From positions 1 through 43,492 of the forward strand of contig DHLV01000189.1 in NCBI GenBank assembly GCA_002405445.1: a stretch of DNA of 43,492 nt, given 5' to 3'. A program made the translations under genes and the position numbers. This DNA comes from Flammeovirgaceae bacterium UBA4659. GTDB lineage: Bacteria; Bacteroidota; Bacteroidia; Cytophagales; Cyclobacteriaceae. Positions 23,768 to 30,968 of the stretch are shown here, piece after piece. The notes beneath the pieces are model-generated. The model made no database searches and was not told the DNA's origin. It worked only from the letters and a program-made list of their open reading frames with translations. The number at the start of each line of letters is the position of its first letter. Position 1 is the stretch's first letter.

Positions 23768-25291
23768 TTACTTTTCGGCTAGCATGGCCAAAATGTCGTC
23801 AACGTATTCGCGGGAGTTACTGAGCCTTGGCACCTTGTTTTGCCCACCGAGTTTACCGCGCTTTTTCATCCAATTGTAGAACGTGCCCTCTTGTACGCTG
23901 TGCACCAGCGGTGCAATCAGCGCAATATCGCGCGCACGTTTGGCATCATAATCTGAATTGATACTGCGCAAAGTATCGTCCAACACATTCACAAACTTCG
24001 GCATATCTGCCGGCTTCGATTTGAATTCGATGATCCATTCATGCCCGCCTCTCTTTGATTTGTCCAGGAAGATCGGAGCGGCCGTAAAGTTATCAATCAC
24101 GGCACCTGTTTGGTCGCAGGCGGCAGTGATGGCTGTTTCTGCATTCTCAATGATTACCTCTTCGCCAAATGCATTGATAAAGTGCTTGGTACGACCAGAG
24201 ATTTTGATTTTATAGGGAGAAATGCTTGTAAACTTCACAGTGTCCCCGATGCTGTATCGCCATAATCCTGCGTTGGTGGTAATCACCATGGCATAGTTCT
24301 TTCCCAATTCCACATCTTGCAAACCAATGGCATCGGGATAGTCTTTGCCGATTTCCTCTATCGGGATGAACTCGTAAAAAACGCCATAGTCCAACATCAG
24401 CAACAACTCTTCGGAACCTCTCTCTGCCTGAATGCCAAAAAATCCCTCGCTGGCGTTGTAGGTCTCCCAATATTTCATTTGCTCGGATGGTATGAGCGTT
24501 TTGAAAAGCTTCTTATAAGGTGTAAATGAGACGGCACCATGAAAAAACACTTCAAGGTTGGGCCAGATCTCCAGCACGGATTGCTTCTTTTCCATTTGCA
24601 GTATGTACTGAAGTAAAAGCACTGTCCATGTGGGTACACCGGCAATCTGTGTGACGTCTACCTTGATGGTTTCTTTCGCAAGTTTATCGATTTTCTCCTC
24701 CCAGTTGTCCATTAAAGCTACTTCCAAGCTTGGCGTGCGGATGAACTCCGCCCAGGGGGGCAGGTTTTGCATGATTACCGCAGACACATCACCATAATTG
24801 GATGAGTTGGTAGGGTCAAATTCGTTTATGCGATAGCTGCCGCCTATGGCCAATCCTTTACCGCTGAATATTTTTGTGTCCGGATAGTTGTTGATGAAAA
24901 TGGACAGCAGATCTTTACCGCCTTTGAAGTGACATTCTTCCAAAGCCTCTTTTGTTACCGGAATGAACTTGCTCCTGGCGTTGGTGGTACCGCTCGACTT
25001 GGCAAACCATTTTACTTCACTTGGCCACAACACGTTTTGTTCGCCATGCAGCAGCCGTTCGATGTACGGAAACAGTTGCTCATACGTGTGGATCGGTACT
25101 CGCTTTTTGAAGTCCTCATAGTTCAACAAATCGTCAAAGGCATATTTCTGACCGAATTCGCCATAGCGCCCCGTGGCCAGCAACTTCTTCAACACTTCAT
25201 CTTGCACGTCATGGGGATATTTCATGAAGAGCTCCATCTGGTGGATTCGCTTCTTCATCACCCAAGAAAGGATGGAGTTGAGTATTTGCAT
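23768..25291 (-). CDS. GH3 auxin-responsive promoter family protein
   Basis: The 507-residue protein belongs to the GH3 family, acyl-adenylate enzymes that in plants conjugate hormones such as auxin to amino acids. Visible ANL-superfamily-like signatures are the ATP loop SSGTTNARSKFIPVT (about 114-128), the TYNASEGFFG adenine-binding segment (about 284-293) and SGRTKHFINAFGEEV in the hinge/C-terminal domain (about 361-375). The bacterial substrate is unknown, though an acyl-amino-acid synthesis role is plausible. A good promoter lies immediately upstream. The neighbouring gene upstream on the same strand (25362-25988) encodes a lipid-A-related membrane protein. ATG start. Confidence 0.9.
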   Translation of the reverse strand: MQILNSILSWVMKKRIHQMELFMKYPHDVQDEVLKKLLATGRYGEFGQKYAFDDLLNYEDFKKRVPIHTYEQLFPYIERLLHGEQNVLWPSEVKWFAKSSGTTNARSKFIPVTKEALEECHFKGGKDLLSIFINNYPDTKIFSGKGLAIGGSYRINEFDPTNSSNYGDVSAVIMQNLPPWAEFIRTPSLEVALMDNWEEKIDKLAKETIKVDVTQIAGVPTWTVLLLQYILQMEKKQSVLEIWPNLEVFFHGAVSFTPYKKLFKTLIPSEQMKYWETYNASEGFFGIQAERGSEELLLMLDYGVFYEFIPIEEIGKDYPDAIGLQDVELGKNYAMVITTNAGLWRYSIGDTVKFTSISPYKIKISGRTKHFINAFGEEVIIENAETAITAACDQTGAVIDNFTAAPIFLDKSKRGGHEWIIEFKSKPADMPKFVNVLDDTLRSINSDYDAKRARDIALIAPLVHSVQEGTFYNWMKKRGKLGGQNKVPRLSNSREYVDDILAMLAEK

Positions 25292-25304
25292 TAGGTTTAG
25301 CCTT

Positions 25305-25335
25305 CAAAATTAGGGTTTGCACGCAAGGCGGGCAA
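25305..25335 (-). promoter_or_regulatory. Bacteroidota-type promoter of the GH3 gene
   Basis: On the minus strand TTG is followed by 20 nt and TAATTTTG, matching TTG-N19/20-TAnnTTTG. The -7 box ends 13 nt before the GH3 ATG, leaving a leader of under 10 nt. The element lies in the 70-nt gap after the LAB_N gene, so GH3 can be transcribed on its own. Confidence 0.6.
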
Positions 25336-25361
25336 GGGGGTGTAAGTAAAACGTTAAAAAT

Positions 25362-25988
25362 TCATTCGATGCTGTCATGCGCCAGCCCCTTGGTAAAGTA
25401 GATGAATATGTTGCGCCCATACACCACAAACCCCAGCGACTGGGCCACCAACAGCACCACATCACCCGCATAGAGCGAATAGGCAACCACCAGCAGCGAA
25501 GCCACAGCACTGATCATCCAAAATCCAAGGGGCAACAGCGACTCATGGGCCCGTTCGGAATAAAACCATTGGTACAGGTAGCGGCAATTCAGCAGCAACT
25601 GCCCCGCCACACCCAGTAAGATCAATGGGTGGAGTGAATCAAGCAATTGAAAGCCGGTGCTCGCGCGCACCTGCAAGAAAATCACCAGAGGCGGAATCGA
25701 CAATATAAATCCCCGCACGGACCATGGCAGTATGCGCCAGGCCTTCTTGAGCTGCAGATTTCTGACGTAAATATAGAATGAGATGCTCTGCCCAGTGAGG
25801 ATCACGGCATCGTGCCTAAGCAGGCCATACACCAAAAACAATGCTGAACCGCATAGGCTGAATACCCAGAACAATGTGGGCGATACAACTCTGCCCTGCT
25901 TTTCTGACAAATACCATTGCACTGCCGAACGGGCACCAAACAAAGCCTGTGCAAAAAAGCCTAATACCAAAAGCCAAGAGAAGCCCAT
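25362..25988 (-). CDS. Membrane protein with two tandem LAB_N (lipid A biosynthesis N-terminal) domains
   Basis: The 208-residue protein has about six hydrophobic segments and two copies of the LAB_N motif (PF07578). The first (about 8-80) runs through AQALFGARSAVQWYLSEKQG and GQSISFYIYVRNLQL; the second (about 120-205) through LLNCRYLYQWFYSERAHESL and AQSLGFVVYGRNIF. LAB_N occurs alone or at the N-terminus of some LpxB-like proteins, and structurally recalls PQ-loop/SWEET repeats. A role in lipid handling is guessed from the family name only. ATG start; 66 nt separate it from the metal efflux adaptor gene. Confidence 0.8.
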   Translation of the reverse strand: MGFSWLLVLGFFAQALFGARSAVQWYLSEKQGRVVSPTLFWVFSLCGSALFLVYGLLRHDAVILTGQSISFYIYVRNLQLKKAWRILPWSVRGFILSIPPLVIFLQVRASTGFQLLDSLHPLILLGVAGQLLLNCRYLYQWFYSERAHESLLPLGFWMISAVASLLVVAYSLYAGDVVLLVAQSLGFVVYGRNIFIYFTKGLAHDSIE

Positions 25989-26054
25989 TCATACATTTTC
26001 AATGCAAAGTACGCAAAGAATTTACGGAGCTACCCAATGGCTACAATTGTTTAT

Positions 26055-27191
26055 CTACTCGTCATCACCGCCATTCTTCAAAATGCTCAGCAGAAAATAA
26101 GCGCCTTTGGTAACGATTTGCTTGGATGCATCGCCTGCCGGAATGGTGACCTGGGTAAATCCGTTTTCGGTGGCGCCTTTTTCAATTTGCACCAACTCAA
26201 ACACCATCGGCTGTTTTTCTACAAACACAAAATGTAAGCCCTCAAACAACAAAACGGCATCCGCAGGCAGCGCCTGCACGGTCGACTTGTCTGTTTCGAT
26301 GCGGGCACTAAAAAATAACCCCGGTATCAGTTGAGGATCCTCGCGTTTTAAGTGGCAATGTACACGCACCGTTCGCTCAGGCGTAATCTCTTTTCCGATG
26401 AGATAAACATCTGCTTCGCGTTCTGATTCCTCGTTGGCAAGCTGCAACAACACTCGTTGGCCCACTTTAAGTCGGGGCAGGTCTTTTTCAAAAACCTGCA
26501 CTTCTGCATGCAAGTGCTCTGTGTCAACGATGCGGAACATCGTGGCGCTGGGGCTTACGTACATTCCCAGGTTGATGTTCAACTGACTGACATAACCGGA
26601 TATTGGCGAAGGGATTGCCACCGTGCTTCGCATGTTTCCGTTGGCAAGCGCATTTGGATCGATGTTCACCAATTCCAGCTTGGCTTTTAAGCCCATCAGT
26701 CTGGCGCGTGTTGAATGGTAATTTGATTTGGCCATTTGCAAATCTTTGGCTGCGCTCACTTTCTCTTTCGACAGTTCTTCCTGGCGTTGATATTCGAGCT
26801 CTAAATACTCCAATTGGTTTTTGGTTATCAGGTAATCTTCCTGGAGTTGGATGTAATCAGGATGCTCCAGTTCCACAATGGTCTGTCCTTTCTTCACCCG
26901 CATGCCCTGCAGCAACTCTGTTTTCTTGACAAAACCGCCAAGCGGTGCAGAGATTGAGACCAGATTTTGGGGAGGCACATCAAGCATGCCGTTTGCTTTG
27001 ATCACCCCGCTGATGACGCGAATAGCAGGTTTACCCAACTCAATACCCAGTCGCTTAAACTGCTCTTCAGTAACCTTCACTTCAGCATCAGCGGTGGGTA
27101 CTTCCGTGGGTATGTTGGCAGGCTGCTGCTTGGCACAAGCCAGCAACAAGCATGGCACAATAACGATCAAAATAGTTCTCATAAGCATCAT
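26055..27191 (-). CDS. RND efflux periplasmic adaptor (CzcB/CusB type), lipoprotein
   Basis: The 378-residue membrane-fusion protein links an inner-membrane RND pump to an outer-membrane channel. It has a lipobox LLLAC (Cys19). The lipoyl-like hairpin region comprises VSISAPLGGFVKKTELLQGMRVKKGQ (first half) and STVAIPSPISGYVSQLNINLGMYV (second half), separated by a coiled coil (about 113-165: ITKNQLEYLELEYQRQEELSKEK). Beta-barrel and membrane-proximal domains complete the fold. No Met/His-rich metal-binding N-terminus like that of E. coli CusB is present. It follows the CzcA-type pump gene by 37 nt. Confidence 0.9.
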   Translation of the reverse strand: MMLMRTILIVIVPCLLLACAKQQPANIPTEVPTADAEVKVTEEQFKRLGIELGKPAIRVISGVIKANGMLDVPPQNLVSISAPLGGFVKKTELLQGMRVKKGQTIVELEHPDYIQLQEDYLITKNQLEYLELEYQRQEELSKEKVSAAKDLQMAKSNYHSTRARLMGLKAKLELVNIDPNALANGNMRSTVAIPSPISGYVSQLNINLGMYVSPSATMFRIVDTEHLHAEVQVFEKDLPRLKVGQRVLLQLANEESEREADVYLIGKEITPERTVRVHCHLKREDPQLIPGLFFSARIETDKSTVQALPADAVLLFEGLHFVFVEKQPMVFELVQIEKGATENGFTQVTIPAGDASKQIVTKGAYFLLSILKNGGDDE

Positions 27192-27228
27192 TCATTTAAT
27201 ACATCAGCACATCACAATTTCGAAACAA

Positions 27229-30200
27229 TCATTCATGTGAAGCCGTTGTTGTATGAGATAAATCTTTTTCAAAATAGGTATACAAAACAGGCAGCAAAAT
27301 CAACGTGAGCAGCGTGGCCGTAACAAGTCCGCCAATCACCACCGTAGCCAGGGGGCGCTGTACTTCTGCCCCCGATCCGTGTGACAGTGCCATCGGCAAA
27401 AAGCCCAATGATGCCACCAGAGATGTCATGAGTACAGGGCGTAATCGTACCTCTGTGCCTTTTTTCACAATTTCGATCAGCGTAAGGCCGCCCTGGTTTT
27501 TCAGGCGATTGAATTCACCAATCAGTACAATACCATTGAGTACGGCTACGCCAAACAACGCAATAAAACCAACACCAGCCGAAATGCTAAAGGGCATACC
27601 TAACAGCCACAATGCAAACACACCACCGATTGCCGAAAGTGGGATGGCGGTAAAGATCAAAAGCCCTTGTTTGAGCGAGTGAAAAGTAAGGTACAACAAA
27701 ATGAAGATGAGCAATAAGGCCACCGGCACAGCCACCATCAAACGTTGCTTGGCTTCTTCCAGATTTTTGAACGAACCGCCATACTTCACATAGTAGCCCG
27801 GCTCGAACTTTACTTCTTGCTGGATTTTGTCTTTCATTTCACGCACGATGCTCTCCACATCGCGGCCACGCACGTTAAAGCCTACCGCAATTCTGCGTTT
27901 GGCGTCATCGCGCTGTATCTGGTTTGCGCCTTCTTTGAGTTCGATGTGGGCAAGTTGCTCCAGCGGTACTTGTTTTCCGCTTTGTGTGGTAATGTAAAGG
28001 GCTCTCAGGTTATCGATGCTCTGCCTGTCTTGTGATTGAAGGCGTACAACCAAATCAAATCTCTTTTCATTTTCGTAGACCACACCGGCTGCCTCACCTG
28101 CAAATCCGGCACGCAACACACGGTTTACCTCCTCCACACTCAAACCGAATTGCGCAAGCTTGACGCGATCGAAGGTGACCATGTATTGCGGAAGCCCGCT
28201 GATGGGTTCGATGTACACATCCTGCGCGCCTTCTACCATTCTGGCGATTTTACCGACTTGGCCTGCATAGTTGGCAAGCAACTGCAAATCTTCACCATAT
28301 ATTTTCAGCACCACATCCTGCCGTGCACCGGTCATCAATTCGTTGAAGCGCATCTGAATGGGCTGCTGGAAACCAAACCATACGCCTGGCATCTGTTCGT
28401 TGAGTTTGGCAGCCATTTTCTCGGCCAGTTCATCGCGTGTTGTTGCGCTCGTCCACTCATCCCGGTCTTTCAATACCACCAACAAGTCTGCATTTTCAAT
28501 CGGCATCGGATCAGTAGGTATTTCAGAAGTGCCAATCTTGCCAATCACCCGTTTTGCTTCAGGAAAATTGGCCAGCAATACCCGTGCACTTTTCTGCACG
28601 GTCTCTGTCATTTGTGATAGCGAACTGCCGGTGAGTATACGGGTTTCTACAGCAAAGTCACCTTCATCCAGTGTGGGGATGAACTCTCCACCCAACCGAA
28701 AAAACACAGCAAGGCTTAACAGGAAAACAACGAATGACGAAACAACGATGAATGCCCTGAAGCGCAGACCCAAGGCCAGCGCTGGCTCATAGATTCGATG
28801 GATCGCGCGAATGAACTTATCCGAAATAGTTTCTTTGGGCAGTGGGTTCTTGCTCAGAACCAGTGCAGACATCATGGGTACGTAAGTGAGCGACAATACC
28901 AAAGCTCCGAGTATGGCAAATGAAACCGTTTGTGCCATGGGTCGAAACATCTTGCCTTCTATGCCCACCAGCGCCAGAATGGGGATATACACGATCAGGA
29001 TGATGATCTCACCAAAAGCAGCACTGCTTCGGATGCGCGTGGCAGACTCAAACACTTCCTCATCCATTTCTTTTTGCGAAAGCCGGTAAGTGATATTGCG
29101 TATCTGCAAATGGTGCATGGTTGCCTCTACAATAATCACGGCCCCATCCACAATCAAACCGAAGTCGATGGCACCTAAACTCATCAGGTTGCCCGATACG
29201 CCAAAAGAATTCATCAGGCCAACGGCAAAAAGCATGGCCAGCGGAATCACCGAAGCTACAATCAACCCTGCACGCAGGTTACCCAATAACAACACCAACA
29301 CAAAAATCACGATCAGCGCTCCCTCAGCCAGATTTCTGGCAACAGTATCGATGGCGTTGTTAACAAGTTTTGTTCTGTCCAGGTAAGGTATGATTTCAAC
29401 ACCCTCTGGTAAAGTATTTTTGATTTGCTCAATGCGCTCTTTCACCTTTTCGATGACAAAAGATGAGTTGGCACCTTTTAGCATCAGCACCACTGACCCT
29501 ACCACTTCTCCATCATCGTTGTATGTAATGGCACCATAGCGTATGGCATGACCAAATTGTACAGTAGCCACATCGCGTATGAGCACCGGCAAGCCCTGAT
29601 CAGTATTTTTGACAACGATCTTTTCGATGTCCTCCAACCCATTCACTAAACCTTCGCTGCGGATGAAATAGGCAAAAGGCTTTTTGTCAATGTAAGCACC
29701 GCCCGTATTCTGGTTGTTCTTTTCAAGTGCTTGAAAAATCTCGTTGATGCTTATGTTCATGCTGCGCAGCTTTTCCGGGCTTAGAGCGATCTCATATTGT
29801 TTTAAGTAGCCGCCCCAGCTGCTCACATCAGCTACCCCCTCGGTGCCCAGCAGTTGCCTGCGAACAATCCAATCTTGTACCGTGCGCAGTTCCATAGCTG
29901 TGTATTTCGACTCATAACCTTTTTTGGGGCGCAGCACGTACTGGTAGATTTCACTCAAACCGGTTGACACCGGTGCCAGCTCAGGGCTCCCAGCGCCTTT
30001 CGGAATCGCCTCTTTCGCTTTGGCGAGGCGCTCATTTACTTGCTGGCGCGCCCAGTACACATCGGTGCTTTCGGTAAACACAATGGTAACTACCGATAAT
30101 CCAAACCGCGAAAACGAACGCATTTCGGTAATGCCGGGTATAGTGGCCATGGTTTGCTCTACCGGGAAAGTGACCAGGCGCTCGATTTCGGGTGCAGCCA

Positions 30201-30366
30201 GCGAAGGAGACACTGTGAGTATCTGCACCTGGTTATTGGTGATATCAGGCACCGCATCGATGGGCAGCTGCTTCAGCGAGTATCCGCCCCAAACCACTAG
30301 CCCGATGGTGAGCATGCCAATGATTAATTTGTTCTTTATCGAAAAAGAGATGAGGCTGTTAAGCAT
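27229..30366 (-). CDS. Heavy-metal efflux RND pump (CzcA/CusA family, HME)
   Basis: The 1045-residue trimeric proton-driven exporter has the RND layout of 12 membrane helices and two large periplasmic loops. The TM4 motif is DFGLIVDGAVIIVE with D401, D407 and E414, matching the CzcA proton-relay signature DFGxxxDGAxxxxE; this favours divalent cations such as Zn, Co, Cd or Ni over Cu/Ag. Other marks are AVPDITNNQVQ near the N-terminus, IGKIGTSEIPTDPMP and YVKYGGSFKNLEEAKQRL. The gene is followed by its adaptor and preceded by a small His-rich protein gene. No outer-membrane factor gene is present in the window. Confidence 0.93.
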   Translation of the reverse strand: MLNSLISFSIKNKLIIGMLTIGLVVWGGYSLKQLPIDAVPDITNNQVQILTVSPSLAAPEIERLVTFPVEQTMATIPGITEMRSFSRFGLSVVTIVFTESTDVYWARQQVNERLAKAKEAIPKGAGSPELAPVSTGLSEIYQYVLRPKKGYESKYTAMELRTVQDWIVRRQLLGTEGVADVSSWGGYLKQYEIALSPEKLRSMNISINEIFQALEKNNQNTGGAYIDKKPFAYFIRSEGLVNGLEDIEKIVVKNTDQGLPVLIRDVATVQFGHAIRYGAITYNDDGEVVGSVVLMLKGANSSFVIEKVKERIEQIKNTLPEGVEIIPYLDRTKLVNNAIDTVARNLAEGALIVIFVLVLLLGNLRAGLIVASVIPLAMLFAVGLMNSFGVSGNLMSLGAIDFGLIVDGAVIIVEATMHHLQIRNITYRLSQKEMDEEVFESATRIRSSAAFGEIIILIVYIPILALVGIEGKMFRPMAQTVSFAILGALVLSLTYVPMMSALVLSKNPLPKETISDKFIRAIHRIYEPALALGLRFRAFIVVSSFVVFLLSLAVFFRLGGEFIPTLDEGDFAVETRILTGSSLSQMTETVQKSARVLLANFPEAKRVIGKIGTSEIPTDPMPIENADLLVVLKDRDEWTSATTRDELAEKMAAKLNEQMPGVWFGFQQPIQMRFNELMTGARQDVVLKIYGEDLQLLANYAGQVGKIARMVEGAQDVYIEPISGLPQYMVTFDRVKLAQFGLSVEEVNRVLRAGFAGEAAGVVYENEKRFDLVVRLQSQDRQSIDNLRALYITTQSGKQVPLEQLAHIELKEGANQIQRDDAKRRIAVGFNVRGRDVESIVREMKDKIQQEVKFEPGYYVKYGGSFKNLEEAKQRLMVAVPVALLLIFILLYLTFHSLKQGLLIFTAIPLSAIGGVFALWLLGMPFSISAGVGFIALFGVAVLNGIVLIGEFNRLKNQGGLTLIEIVKKGTEVRLRPVLMTSLVASLGFLPMALSHGSGAEVQRPLATVVIGGLVTATLLTLILLPVLYTYFEKDLSHTTTASHE

Positions 30367-30370
30367 GTAT

Positions 30371-30398
30371 AAGATTTAAGATGCAAGATTTAAGATTC
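30371..30398. repeat. Two 14-bp tandem AAGATTTAAGAT units
   Basis: Two adjacent 14-nt copies beginning AAGATTTAAGAT (ending GC and TC) start 5 nt upstream of the CzcA-type start codon, with a degenerate third copy (CAGATT). They lie in the untranslated spacer between the pump gene and the His-rich gene. Confidence 0.6.
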
Positions 30399-30433
30399 CA
30401 GATTACTTAGCTTTTGCTGGAGCAGTCTGTGAT

Positions 30434-30448
30434 CCTGACGATATCAGG
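30434..30448. repeat. Palindrome CCTGA-CGATA-TCAGG
   Basis: A 5-bp inverted repeat with a 5-nt loop, 8 nt beyond the stop of the His-rich gene (minus strand) and followed on the plus strand by GCTCGAAC. A similar palindrome followed by AGGTTCAAA lies on the other side of that gene at 30930-30942. No T-run follows on the minus strand, so terminator function is doubtful. Confidence 0.4.
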
Positions 30449-30456
30449 GCTCGAAC

Positions 30457-30825
30457 CTAAATTTTTGGAGGCTGAAAAATATCGCTGAGTTGCGATTCGA
30501 AAAATGCCTCGCGGTAGGGAGACAAGTGGCTCACATGAGTGAACGTATTGTTCTCTTGAAATGAAATTCTTGCAACGGGAATGGCAACCACCTGGGTAGC
30601 AAACTCGTGGCCGGGCACTTTAAATGGTAGTTGATGATCACGGTCATCATGCGCTTCATCAGTTTTATAGTGCATGGCCAGAAACTCGAAGAAGGTCAGA
30701 TCACTTACTAATGATCTGTGCTCGGCATAGTGCTCAAACAACAAAGGCAACCGCAACGCTTCATGAAATTCTGTGGTAGAGCAGAGATACATGAAGAGGA
30801 ATGCGGATGCTACAAAGCGTTTCAC
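30457..30825 (-). CDS. Small exported protein associated with CzcA/CusA-type efflux
   Basis: The 122-residue protein has an N-terminal hydrophobic export segment (about 4-18: FVASAFLFMYLCSTTEF). A conserved-looking region follows, LRLPLLFEHYAEHRS...FFEFLAMHYKTDEAHDDRDHQLPFK, rich in His, Asp and Glu. From memory, proteins of this type (STTEF, LPLLxEHY, FLxxHY) stand beside CusA/CzcA operons across Bacteroidota, but I know of no characterised function. The His/Asp cluster (HYKTDEAHDDRDH) would suit periplasmic metal binding, which is an inference. The start is GTG at 30825. It leads the minus-strand run His-rich protein, pump, adaptor. Confidence 0.72.
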   Translation of the reverse strand: MKRFVASAFLFMYLCSTTEFHEALRLPLLFEHYAEHRSLVSDLTFFEFLAMHYKTDEAHDDRDHQLPFKVPGHEFATQVVAIPVARISFQENNTFTHVSHLSPYREAFFESQLSDIFQPPKI

Positions 30826-30862
30826 GAAGTAAAGATAGGAAAGAATTTTTGATCGGTGACGA

Positions 30863-30912
30863 TAGATTTGGGACTTGAGATATTAGATTTGACATTTATG
30901 GTATTAGATTTG
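30863..30912 (+). promoter_or_regulatory. Array of three TAGATTTG motifs at exact 21-bp spacing
   Basis: TAGATTTG occurs at 30863, 30884 and 30905, each a perfect TAnnTTTG -7 box and exactly 21 bp (two helical turns) apart. The array lies between the divergent His-rich gene and the TonB receptor gene and points toward the receptor. It may be a multi-promoter or operator array, or a decayed tandem repeat. Confidence 0.45.
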
Positions 30913-30929
30913 AGCGAGTGGCACGTGTT

Positions 30930-30942
30930 CCGATAATATCGG
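30930..30942. repeat. Palindrome CCGATA-A-TATCGG in the TonB receptor leader
   Basis: A perfect 6-bp inverted repeat around one base, 26 nt before the receptor ATG and directly downstream of the TAGATTTG array. The position would suit a repressor site or leader hairpin. CCGATA/TATCGG-type palindromes are also common intergenic repeats in Bacteroidota. Confidence 0.45.
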
Positions 30943-30968
30943 GAGGTTCAAATCTTTTGTTTGACACA

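Noticed and set aside
30918..30968. GTG-started extension of the TonB receptor
   Set aside because: It would put 17 non-signal residues before a textbook signal peptide and overlap the palindrome; ATG 30969 fits better.
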